Assembly (NCBI GenBank): GCA_036794395.1
Contig: DAIRGS010000414.1
Coordinates: 1 to 5,423 of the forward strand
Direction: 5' to 3'
DNA: 5,423 nucleotides
Source: DASXMX01 sp036794395
Lineage (GTDB): Bacteria > Planctomycetota > Phycisphaerae > Tepidisphaerales > Tepidisphaeraceae
In this document: positions 1 through 5,423 of the stretch, piece after piece
Layout: each line of letters opens with the position of its first letter
Numbering within the stretch: the first letter of the stretch is position 1
Position numbers and translations under genes: made by a program
The notes under the pieces: model-generated
The model's input: only the letters and a program-made list of their open reading frames with translations
The model's database searches: none
Told to the model about the DNA's origin: nothing

Positions 1-11
1 CCGAGCGGATC

Positions 12-593
12 ATGAAAATGCTGTCGAAATGGAGGCATTATGGATGGAGCTTCTCCCTGCTAATGTGTGTGGTGACGCTAGTGCTCTGGATTGCACCGGT
101 TCCTCCGTGGCGGGACAACGGAAGAAGGACGTTCTACTTCTCTGTGGAGACGCATCACGTCCTACGAGTGAACGTCTTTCGGACCACGGCTTCACCCGTC
201 GTTAGCCCCCCACAGAACAATGTTCGTGCATTCGTAAATTGGCAAATGGCACTCCCTTCCGGCCCCGTTTTCCACGCGCTAGGTTTTCAAGTTGCTCATT
301 ATCCTTGGTTTAAGGGGTCATGGAGGGCTGACGGGAGTGAGGGGCTTACGCATGTGGGAACCCACTGGTCGGTTGACTTTCCCTTCCTTCCGCTCGTACT
401 ACTATTCGCATTGCCGTCAGTGATATCGGCCATTCTGGCTTGGCGAAGGCGGATCGCGATGTCACGGATGGGGCGATGTACCGCCTGTGGCTACAACCTG
501 ACCGCCAATGTCAGCGGCGTGTGTCCCGAATGCGGCTTAGCGGTCGCGCCTAACCACAAAACCCCGATCCTGCCCACAAATTCGATTAGCTAA
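12..593 (+). CDS. Small membrane protein with C-terminal zinc ribbon, function unknown
   Basis: The product has 193 residues. A basic N-terminus precedes a hydrophobic helix at about residues 13-30. A polar, probably extracytoplasmic stretch of about 90 residues follows, then a second helix at about 124-144 and an Arg-rich stop-transfer segment (WRRR). After that comes a four-cysteine zinc ribbon: C156 and C159 in CTACGYNL, and C171 and C174 in CPECG. The same layout is known to me from many unnamed planctomycete proteins, in which the ribbon would face the cytoplasm. No catalytic motif is visible, so I assign no function. The first ATG is chosen because it lies just before the first helix; GAGCGG at 3-8 is only a weak ribosome binding site. 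The frame is open to the window edge, so a longer start cannot be excluded. Third codon positions are less GC-rich than in the lipid A genes downstream, as is common for such accessory genes. Confidence 0.8.
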   Translation: MKMLSKWRHYGWSFSLLMCVVTLVLWIAPVPPWRDNGRRTFYFSVETHHVLRVNVFRTTASPVVSPPQNNVRAFVNWQMALPSGPVFHALGFQVAHYPWFKGSWRADGSEGLTHVGTHWSVDFPFLPLVLLFALPSVISAILAWRRRIAMSRMGRCTACGYNLTANVSGVCPECGLAVAPNHKTPILPTNSIS

Positions 594-660
594 GGCAATT
601 TATGGGCAAAGCCCTTCTCGCCCCAAAAAACCCCTCTCTTTCTGTTTACCGCACGTCCGA

Positions 661-666
661 TATACT
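661..666 (+). promoter_or_regulatory. Possible -10 box of the lpxC-fabZ/lpxA operon
   Basis: TATACT matches the sigma-70 type -10 consensus at five of six positions. It lies in the only gap before the lipid A pair and would give a transcript starting near 673, about 37 nt before the chosen ATG. No convincing -35 box is found 16-18 bp upstream, where the sequence is pyrimidine-rich. The call rests on the -10 box and its position alone. Confidence 0.3.
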
Positions 667-709
667 AAAATGAACGTCTGTTCCCTCGGGGGAGCGGTTG
701 TCGGGAGAA

Positions 710-2044
710 ATGCGCGGAGAGTCGTTGGCCAGCGAAAGACAACGGACAGTTTCGAAGGAGACATCGCTCAGCGGGCTGGGACTCTTTTCCGGAGAACCCG
801 CCACGCTCACGTTCGCGCCCGCCGAGCCCGATACCGGCATCACCTTCATCCGCGAACAGGACGGCAAAGTCGCCACCATTCAAGCCTCCGTTTTGAATGT
901 AGCGCGCCGCCCTCGACGAACCTGCCTGAAAAATGGCACCCTCTTCGTCGAAACCGTCGAACACTGCATGGCCGCCCTTGCCGGCATGCGGATCGACAAC
1001 GCCATCGTCAGAGTCACCGGCGGCTCGATCGGTGAACTTCCCGCCGGTGATGGCAGCAGCCGCCCATTTGTCGAAGTCATTCAGGAAGCAGGAGTTGTCG
1101 AACAGGACGAAATGGTCCGGCCCCTGGTCATCCGCAAACCCATTCAGGTCGCGGCAGAGGGCGCCACGCTCGCCGCCCTCCCCGGTCCAACCGATCGACT
1201 CGAAATCATCTACGACTTCGAGGCCAAAGCCCCCATCGGCCGCCAGCTTTTCAGCTTTCACCTGGGCGACGACGATTTCATCTCCCACCTCGCCCCCGCT
1301 CGCACCTTCGTATTCGAAGACGAAGCCCGCGAGTTGCGCGCCCGCGGACTCGGCCAGCATCTAACCCCCCGCGAACTCTTAGTCATCTCCCCCACCGGCC
1401 CCATCGACAACGAATTTCGCTTCGCCGATGAATGTGTCCGCCACAAAGTCCTCGACCTGATCGGCGATCTTTTCCTGGTCGGCCGGCCGGTACGCGGGCG
1501 GATTGTCGCCAGCAAGAGCGGCCACGCACTCAACCACCTGCTCGCCCGGAAATTGCTCGCCCAGGAAGAAGATTGGCACCGCCAAAGCCTGGTTCACCGC
1601 GATGCGGAAATGGACATCCGCCGCATCCAGCGGATCCTCCCGCATCGCTATCCAATGCTCCTGGTGGACCGCGTTCTGGAAATCATTGGCGACAGCAAAG
1701 CCATTGGGATTAAAAACGTTACGTTCAATGATATCTTCTTCCAGGGCCACTACCCCGGCACCCCGATTATGCCGGGCGTTCTCATCGTCGAGGCAATGGC
1801 ACAGCTCGGCGGGTTATTGCTCAGCCAAAAACTGGAACATACCGGTAAGCTTGCCGTACTCCTGAGCATGGATAAGGTCAAAATGCGCCAACCGGTCGTC
1901 CCCGGCGACCAGTTGCTGCTCGAGGCCGTCACCGTGCGCGTTAAAAGCAGAACCGGTCACGTACGCTGCAAAGCCTTTGTCGAAGATAAATTGGCATGTG
2001 AGGCCGATATTAAGTTTATGCTCGTAGACGCGGAGCCCGTGTGA
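710..2044 (+). CDS. lpxC/fabZ: Bifunctional LpxC-FabZ: UDP-3-O-acyl-GlcNAc deacetylase fused to 3-hydroxyacyl-ACP dehydratase
   Basis: The 444-residue cytoplasmic enzyme combines two activities. The LpxC half (about 1-285) is the zinc-dependent deacetylase that commits UDP-3-O-acyl-GlcNAc to lipid A. The FabZ half (about 301-444) dehydrates (3R)-hydroxyacyl-ACP in fatty acid synthesis. LpxC motifs are intact: TVEH with E84 and zinc-binding H85, HKxxDxxGD with H245 and D249, and KSGH with H272. FabZ motifs are LPHRYPMLLVDRV near the domain start and GHYPGTPIMPG with catalytic H347, followed by E361 in EAMAQ. A short linker (about 285-300) joins them. Such fusions are known in Bacteroidetes, Chlorobi and planctomycetes. 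The start is uncertain: TTG 698 and TTG 725 (GGAG five bases before it) are alternatives. ATG 710 is preferred as the only ATG; the family's QRTV segment follows ten residues later. The stop overlaps the start of lpxA, which suggests an operon and translational coupling. Confidence 0.95.
   Translation: MRGESLASERQRTVSKETSLSGLGLFSGEPATLTFAPAEPDTGITFIREQDGKVATIQASVLNVARRPRRTCLKNGTLFVETVEHCMAALAGMRIDNAIVRVTGGSIGELPAGDGSSRPFVEVIQEAGVVEQDEMVRPLVIRKPIQVAAEGATLAALPGPTDRLEIIYDFEAKAPIGRQLFSFHLGDDDFISHLAPARTFVFEDEARELRARGLGQHLTPRELLVISPTGPIDNEFRFADECVRHKVLDLIGDLFLVGRPVRGRIVASKSGHALNHLLARKLLAQEEDWHRQSLVHRDAEMDIRRIQRILPHRYPMLLVDRVLEIIGDSKAIGIKNVTFNDIFFQGHYPGTPIMPGVLIVEAMAQLGGLLLSQKLEHTGKLAVLLSMDKVKMRQPVVPGDQLLLEAVTVRVKSRTGHVRCKAFVEDKLACEADIKFMLVDAEPV
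2032..2035 (+). promoter_or_regulatory. Ribosome binding site for lpxA
   Basis: GGAG lies five bases before GTG 2041, inside the last codons of lpxC-fabZ. This spacing favours GTG 2041 over ATG 2050 (14 bases away) and over ATG 2155, which has no purine-rich site in front of it. Confidence 0.5.
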
Positions 2045-3003
2045 CAGCAATGAAGTCTGAGACGTCAAAGCCGAAGGAAACCAAAGCCGCCGCAGCCGGC
2101 AGGCGGGCCCCTTGGTTTCTCTCGCTTTTTACATTCCGCTTTTTCTCCGACGAGATGCCCAAGATCTCGCCCCACGCGGTCATCGACCCTAGCGCCGAGA
2201 TCGCCGAGGATGTCGAGGTCGGCCCGTTCTGTGTGATTGGGCCCCAGGTGAAAATCGAGACCGGCTGCCGTCTCCTGAATAACGTCACGATCCTTGGCCG
2301 CACCACCATCGGCAAAGACAACGTCTTCTTCCCCAACGCCGTCATCGGAGCCGCACCGCAAGATAAGAAATTCAAGGGCGAAACCACCGAACTCACCATC
2401 GGCAATGCCAACGTCTTCCGCGAAGCCGTCACCCTTCACGTCGGCACCGAAAAAGGCGGCGGCGTCACGCGCATCGGTGATAACGGCCTATACATGGTCA
2501 ACGCCCACATCGGCCACGATGCCAACATCGGCAATGGCGTGGTCCTTTCGAACAACGTCATGATCGCCGGCCACGTCGTCTGCGAAAACAACGTCGCCAT
2601 CATGGGCGGCGTCGGCGTTCACCACTACGTCACGCTCGGCGAAGGGTCGTACATCGGCGGCTATTCACGCATCCACTACGACGTGCCTCCCTTCTGCAAG
2701 GTCGACGGCGCTGACATGATTCGCGGCCTCAATAAAGTCGGCCTCCGCCGCTCGGGATATACCGAATCCGATGTCGAAGCCCTGGAAAATGCTTACCGCC
2801 GCCTGTTCAACCGCAAAAAACCCATGTCCCTGGCGATGGCCGAATTCGACACCCTCAATGGTCTGAACCCCTACGTCAAACAAATGGTCGAATTCCTCCA
2901 GCGCCGCTCGGCTGGGAAAAATGGCCGTTATCTTGAGTCCCAGAAGCACAAAGTAACCGCGTTCGATTCAGCAGCCCCTCACGAGAGCACCGAGCCCGTG
3001 TAG
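2041..3003 (+). CDS. lpxA: Acyl-ACP:UDP-N-acetylglucosamine O-acyltransferase (LpxA)
   Basis: LpxA transfers a 3-hydroxyacyl chain from ACP to the 3-OH of UDP-GlcNAc, the first step of lipid A synthesis, in the cytoplasm as a homotrimer. The 320-residue product has a left-handed beta-helix of hexapeptide repeats (about 44-225) and then the C-terminal helical domain. Family landmarks are present: AAPQDKKFKGE near 104-114, NAHIGHD with H156 and catalytic H159 (E. coli H125), H178, H194, and R237 in the LRRSGY segment. G207 aligns with E. coli G173, the acyl-chain ruler, which would fit a long (about C14) chain. The GTG start overlaps the lpxC-fabZ stop and has GGAG in front. It adds 38 residues before the segment where family members usually begin (MPKISPHAVIDP), so ATG 2155 is the main alternative. 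About 20 extra C-terminal residues overlap the convergent kinase gene. Confidence 0.94.
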   Translation: MTAMKSETSKPKETKAAAAGRRAPWFLSLFTFRFFSDEMPKISPHAVIDPSAEIAEDVEVGPFCVIGPQVKIETGCRLLNNVTILGRTTIGKDNVFFPNAVIGAAPQDKKFKGETTELTIGNANVFREAVTLHVGTEKGGGVTRIGDNGLYMVNAHIGHDANIGNGVVLSNNVMIAGHVVCENNVAIMGGVGVHHYVTLGEGSYIGGYSRIHYDVPPFCKVDGADMIRGLNKVGLRRSGYTESDVEALENAYRRLFNRKKPMSLAMAEFDTLNGLNPYVKQMVEFLQRRSAGKNGRYLESQKHKVTAFDSAAPHESTEPV

Positions 3004-4547
3004 CACGCTCCCGCGCTCGATCCACGAAACGCTTCCGGCTTTTTCCCGGTGCGGCTTTCGTACTCGTCCATGATCCGATCAATCGCCGCATCCGCGCGCT
3101 CGCTCACATCCGCAAGAACCGCCACCGTCCCCCCGCTGCCCCCACCGGTAATTCGCCCACCGTATAACCCCTCAGCCTCATTCCGTCGCACCAGATCCAC
3201 CAGCACATCACACTCGGCCGCTCCCAGCATCGCATCCATCCCATACGATTGATGCGACGCATACATCAGGTGCCCCGCCCGATCCAGATCCAGTTTCCGC
3301 TGCCCCGGCGGAAGGGTGTGTGACAGATTTGGCGGCCACCTTTTTTCCCTCTCCCGGTACGCCGGGGGAGGGTAGGGAGGGGGTTGGCTTTGGATTCCCT
3401 TCCCAGCGGGTAGGTCACGCACGCCCGGCAGAAGCTTCCCAGCCGCCTCCAGAAACTCCACAAACCGCCGCACGCGCCGCGGCTCCAGCACATGATGATC
3501 CGTCGCATGTCGCGGCTGATATTCCACATCCGCCTCAACACGCGTCACCCCATCAGCCGTCGGTCCATATCGATCCAGAAACTCCCGCCCCATCATCACC
3601 TCCGGCACGTGAGACCGGAACAACGCCTTGTAATCATCCGGCTCCACATTCGCCAGATAACCGTTGGTCGGATCGGCAGTCATCGTCATTCCCGCCGCGG
3701 CCCCCATCTCGCGAATTTTTTCCAGAATGATCCGATGCCCCATGAACGCCGCACACCGGGTCCGCTCGTACGCCCCTCCGCCCACGCTGTGTTTAACATT
3801 GCTGTTGATCCCCACCACCGCGATGCCCTCAGGCAACTCCAAAGCCGGTAACACCTCATGCGGCTGGCACACCATCCGCAGCAACTTGCCCGCCTCGCCC
3901 ATGCAACTGGTCACCTGGTCCATGATGCCACACGGCGCCCCAACCACATGATTCTCCGCCCACTGACATCGCTCGGCCAACTCCATCGGCGAAAGTCGCA
4001 GGTCCAATTGATCAACCATCGCCGTCATAGTCGCAACCTCAATGGCCGCGCTCGAACTCACCCCCGCACCCGATGGCACGTTGCTCAGCACTGCGATATT
4101 CAAACCGCGCCTCATCGCCCCAATCACGCCATGGCTCACGTTAAGCGCCACCAGGCACCCCGCTAGATACCCCGCCCAACGCCGCGCCGGATCTGCCCCA
4201 AACTCCCGCCGCAATTCTTCCGTAGTTTTGTCCGCCAATGCCGCCAGCGGAATCTGAAATGTAAAGGGCTTGTGTTCGTCCAGAAGATTGAACGAAAAGA
4301 TTTGCACCGATCGATCGTCGCGCTCCTGAAGCGCGACAGCCGCGACGCGCGCCAGCGGCATCTCGCACACCAGCGATCCCGTGTAATCGGCGATGCCCCC
4401 CATCACATCCAGCCGCCCCGGAGCCCGGCTGACTCGAATCGGCCGGCCTGGATCGAATGCCGCACTCAGCTCACCCCGGACCCGCGACACCAGCGTCGCG
4501 ACCGGGTCAATGTCCGGGGGTCCGGGTGGGCGCTCGGTACTTGCCAC
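2979..4547 (-). CDS. GHMP sugar kinase, galactokinase/L-arabinokinase family
   Basis: This cytoplasmic enzyme of 522 residues is predicted to phosphorylate the anomeric hydroxyl of a sugar with ATP. Motifs in order: sugar-binding motif 1 RAPGRLDVMGGIADY (41-55), ATP-loop motif 2 VPSGAGVSSSAA (157-168), GAPCGIMDQ with the likely catalytic base D210, RHATDHHVLE (346-355), and motif 3 RITGGGSGGT (465-474). Galactokinases have GEHTDY in motif 1; here it is GGIADY, as I recall in plant L-arabinokinase ARA1. SVGGGAYERTR and the end segment FRGSSAGA also resemble ARA1. The substrate is therefore better left open than called galactose. Residues about 380-415 form a Pro/Arg/Glu-rich insert over a DNA palindrome. 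The GTG start has GAGGA eight bases upstream. The gene overlaps the lipoprotein gene upstream by 41 bp and the 3' end of lpxA by 25 bp. Confidence 0.9.
   Translation of the reverse strand: MASTERPPGPPDIDPVATLVSRVRGELSAAFDPGRPIRVSRAPGRLDVMGGIADYTGSLVCEMPLARVAAVALQERDDRSVQIFSFNLLDEHKPFTFQIPLAALADKTTEELRREFGADPARRWAGYLAGCLVALNVSHGVIGAMRRGLNIAVLSNVPSGAGVSSSAAIEVATMTAMVDQLDLRLSPMELAERCQWAENHVVGAPCGIMDQVTSCMGEAGKLLRMVCQPHEVLPALELPEGIAVVGINSNVKHSVGGGAYERTRCAAFMGHRIILEKIREMGAAAGMTMTADPTNGYLANVEPDDYKALFRSHVPEVMMGREFLDRYGPTADGVTRVEADVEYQPRHATDHHVLEPRRVRRFVEFLEAAGKLLPGVRDLPAGKGIQSQPPPYPPPAYREREKRWPPNLSHTLPPGQRKLDLDRAGHLMYASHQSYGMDAMLGAAECDVLVDLVRRNEAEGLYGGRITGGGSGGTVAVLADVSERADAAIDRIMDEYESRTGKKPEAFRGSSAGACYTGSVLS
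3315..3398. repeat. Repeat-like GC-rich palindromic insert inside the kinase gene
   Basis: The core is an imperfect 11-bp inverted repeat, CCCTCTCCCGG (3347-3357) and CCGGGGGAGGG (3362-3372), with one mismatch and a 4-nt loop TACG. It is followed by TAGGGAGGGGG (3373-3383). Its pattern resembles dispersed palindromic repeats that usually lie between bacterial genes. On the kinase strand it encodes about 28 residues rich in Pro, Arg, Glu and Tyr, at a place where kinase relatives run almost directly from the FVEFLEAAGKL helix to LDRAGHLMYASH. The outer limits are estimated from where the protein stops looking family-like. No second copy and no clean target duplication is seen in the window. 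Confidence 0.55.
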
Positions 4548-5109
4548 GTTCTTTTTCCTCGCCCTGCGGCTGAATGATCAACTGGTCGAACAAACGCCCC
4601 GAAACTTGCGACGACGCAGGCATCGTCGACGAGCGCGTCGCCGACTCGCCCACCGCGGCGCTCCCGCCATTTAAATCAAACTGCGCCAGCAGAACGTAAT
4701 AATTCTTCGTCGAGATCGTCGGAAAATGCAGTTGAAACGTGTACGCCCGCAGCGCCGAATTCCAATGCTCCTGCTGCTGCTCGCGCGTATCCATCGGCGC
4801 GATCCACGGCTCAGATAACCGCTGCCCCTTCACATCCGGCGCATCCTTACGATAACTGTACAACTCGAACCGAACCTGCCCCGTCGCCCGCGTCGGCTCC
4901 CCAAACTGATCCAAAATCTCCAGCGTCGCCTCGATCCCGTCCGGCTTCCCCGTCCCGCTCCAATCTCGAACCTGCGTAAACGTCGGATGAATTCGAATCG
5001 TGGTAGGACCAAACATCTGCTGATCCATCACCGACCGTGTCCGAGGCTCCGCCCCCCCACACCCAAACCCACTCGCCGCCAACACCACAATCAAAACCAA
5101 ACGCCACAT
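4507..5109 (-). CDS. Probable secreted lipoprotein of unknown function
   Basis: I do not recognise a named family. The 200-residue product starts MWR, continues with a hydrophobic stretch (residues 4-16) and reaches C17 in SGFGCGG. It resembles a lipoprotein signal peptide, although the residues before the cysteine fit the lipobox only loosely. The mature part has HPTFTQVRDWSGTGKPDGIEATLE (written here in the order seen at 41-64), then VRFELYSYRKDAP (79-91), HWNSALRAYTF (115-125) and YYVLLAQFDL (137-146). Alternating hydrophobic residues suggest a beta-sandwich. Nothing points to an active site; a Ser/Thr-rich, then basic, tail ends the protein. ATG 5109 is preferred to GTG 5175 because the signal peptide starts there and the promoter-like site lies between them. 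It overlaps the sugar kinase start by 41 bp, so the two are probably cotranscribed, with no evident functional link. Confidence 0.72.
   Translation of the reverse strand: MWRLVLIVVLAASGFGCGGAEPRTRSVMDQQMFGPTTIRIHPTFTQVRDWSGTGKPDGIEATLEILDQFGEPTRATGQVRFELYSYRKDAPDVKGQRLSEPWIAPMDTREQQQEHWNSALRAYTFQLHFPTISTKNYYVLLAQFDLNGGSAAVGESATRSSTMPASSQVSGRLFDQLIIQPQGEEKERGKYRAPTRTPGH
4556..4560 (-). promoter_or_regulatory. Ribosome binding site deciding the kinase start
   Basis: On the - strand GAGGA lies eight bases before GTG 4547, inside the coding sequence of the lipoprotein gene. It supports GTG 4547 although this start creates a 41-bp overlap with the upstream gene. A later GTG (codon 20, at 4490) lies just past the upstream stop and would avoid the overlap. 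Confidence 0.55.
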
Positions 5110-5117
5110 GCCCGCGC

Positions 5118-5145
5118 ATGTTAGGTGACCCACAATAGCTGTCAA
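5118..5145 (-). promoter_or_regulatory. Sigma-70-like promoter, probably leaderless, for the lipoprotein-kinase unit
   Basis: On the - strand a perfect -35 TTGACA (5140-5145) is followed after 16 bp by TAACAT (5118-5123), which matches four of six -10 positions. Only eight bases separate the -10 box from ATG 5109, so transcription would begin at or within a base or two of the start codon. No ribosome binding site precedes that ATG, which fits a leaderless message. Confidence 0.45.
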
Positions 5146-5149
5146 CGAT

Positions 5150-5185
5150 TCACCCCTTCTCCCCGCGCCTTGCACTCAGGGGTGA
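5150..5185. promoter_or_regulatory. Inverted repeat upstream of the -35 box, possible operator
   Basis: TCACCCCT (5150-5157) and AGGGGTGA (5178-5185) form a perfect 8-bp inverted repeat separated by 20 bp. The near arm ends five bases from the TTGACA box and the dyad centre is about 57 bp before the predicted transcription start, a position typical of an activator site. A long-loop hairpin or a chance match is also possible. Confidence 0.3.
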
Positions 5186-5244
5186 CGACAGGAAGGAGGA
5201 CGCTCGGCCTTCTCAATTCCCTCGTTCCCAATTTCGGATTTCGT

Positions 5245-5263
5245 CATTCGAACCTCATTCGAA
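5245..5263. repeat. Short direct repeat CATTCGAA
   Basis: CATTCGAA occurs at 5245-5252 and again at 5256-5263, in a stretch (ATTTCGGATTTCGTCATTCG) that resembles degenerate intergenic repeats. It lies between the partial gene at the right edge and the lipoprotein gene. Confidence 0.4.
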
Positions 5264-5280
5264 AATCTGCAATCTCTCTA

Positions 5281-5302
5281 TCTCCTTGTCTCCTTGTCTC
5301 CT
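5281..5302. repeat. Tandem 8-bp repeat TCTCCTTG
   Basis: TCTCCTTG occurs exactly at 5281-5288 and 5289-5296, and a third partial unit TCTCCT follows. The flanking sequence is also pyrimidine-rich. It has no coding potential that I can support. Confidence 0.6.
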
Positions 5303-5306
5303 CCCC

Positions 5307-5341
5307 CCATTTCCCATTCTCCATTTTCCATTTTCCATTCC
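5307..5341. repeat. Tandem 7-bp repeat CCATTTT
   Basis: Five consecutive 7-bp units are seen: CCATTTC, CCATTCT, CCATTTT, CCATTTT and CCATTCC. The array ends directly at the stop codon of the gene at the right edge. A low-complexity tract like this can change length by slippage; no function is apparent. Confidence 0.65.
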
Positions 5342-5423
5342 CTACCCAAACACCTTCCTCCACACCCCCGGCCCCAACACCAACACCCCCACCGCAATCG
5401 AAGCAATCGACGCAATCAAAACC
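5342..5423 (-). CDS. 3' end of a gene running off the window, probable C-terminal membrane helix
   Basis: Read on the - strand from the right edge, one frame stays open for 26 codons and ends at TAG (5342-5344). It encodes a very hydrophobic segment, IASIASIAVGVLVLGPG, followed by a positively charged end, VWRKVFG. This is what the last transmembrane helix and cytoplasmic tail of a membrane protein look like. Too little is present to name a family, and a short open frame could be chance. It would be followed by about 230 bp before the lipoprotein gene, so the two need not be cotranscribed. Confidence 0.45.
   Translation of the reverse strand, partial: VLIASIASIAVGVLVLGPGVWRKVFG

Noticed and set aside
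604..614. GGGC AAA GCCC hairpin after the zinc-ribbon gene as a terminator
   Set aside because: The stem has only four base pairs and no T-run follows, so it does not meet the usual picture of an intrinsic terminator.
670..1035. Open frame starting at ATG 670 on the + strand, overlapping the start of lpxC
   Set aside because: Its translation is Arg/His-rich with no family resemblance, and it lies over clearly conserved LpxC codons in another frame.
665..1360. Long - strand open frame opposite lpxC
   Set aside because: It mirrors GC-rich LpxC codons; the + strand frame carries all the LpxC motifs, so this is a shadow frame.
2033..3001. Identical GAGCCCGTGT at the 3' ends of both lpxC-fabZ (2033-2042) and lpxA (2992-3001)
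   Set aside because: Both proteins end in EPV, but ten bases of GC-rich sequence can match by chance and no further similarity extends from it.
5110..5175. N-terminal extension of the lipoprotein gene from GTG 5175
   Set aside because: It would bury the signal peptide behind 22 polar residues, lacks a ribosome binding site and covers the promoter-like sequence.
5192..5212. GAAGG/CCTTC inverted repeat as a terminator for the right-edge gene
   Set aside because: Five base pairs with an 11-nt loop and no T-run on either strand; too weak to support.

Overview
The window reads like a chromosomal fragment from a planctomycete-type bacterium (phylum Planctomycetota, possibly Phycisphaerae). This is an inference from three things: a small membrane protein with the C-terminal CxxCGYxL...CPECG zinc ribbon that is very common in that phylum, a fused LpxC-FabZ lipid A enzyme, and GC-rich genes separated by patches of degenerate simple repeats. 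No rRNA, tRNA, CRISPR array or transposase is visible.

Left part, + strand: a 193-residue two-helix membrane protein with a zinc ribbon (12-593), then a short gap with a possible -10 box, then a tightly coupled lipid A pair. The first gene of the pair (710-2044) is a fusion of LpxC, the UDP-3-O-acyl-GlcNAc deacetylase, with FabZ, the 3-hydroxyacyl-ACP dehydratase. Its stop codon overlaps the GTG start of lpxA (2041-3003), the UDP-GlcNAc acyltransferase. LpxA and LpxC carry out the first two steps of lipid A synthesis. FabZ acts on the same 3-hydroxyacyl-ACP pool that LpxA uses, so the pair sits at the branch between phospholipid and lipid A. The organism should therefore make a lipid A-type outer membrane.

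Middle and right part, - strand, convergent with lpxA: a GHMP sugar kinase of the galactokinase/L-arabinokinase group (4547 down to 2979) overlaps the 3' end of lpxA tail to tail by 25 bp. It carries an in-frame insert, rich in Pro and charged residues, that coincides with a GC-rich palindrome resembling a dispersed intergenic repeat. Upstream of it, with a 41-bp same-strand overlap, lies a probable secreted lipoprotein of unknown function (5109 down to 4507). That gene has a promoter-like sequence so close to its ATG that a leaderless mRNA is predicted. The two - strand genes probably form one transcription unit.

Far right: about 230 bp with an 8-bp inverted repeat and three kinds of short degenerate direct repeats, followed by the last 26 codons of a further - strand gene that looks like the C-terminal membrane helix of a protein running off the window.

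The most interesting signals are the repeat-derived insert inside the kinase, the change in the kinase's sugar-binding motif away from the galactose type, and the predicted leaderless promoter with a possible operator behind it.
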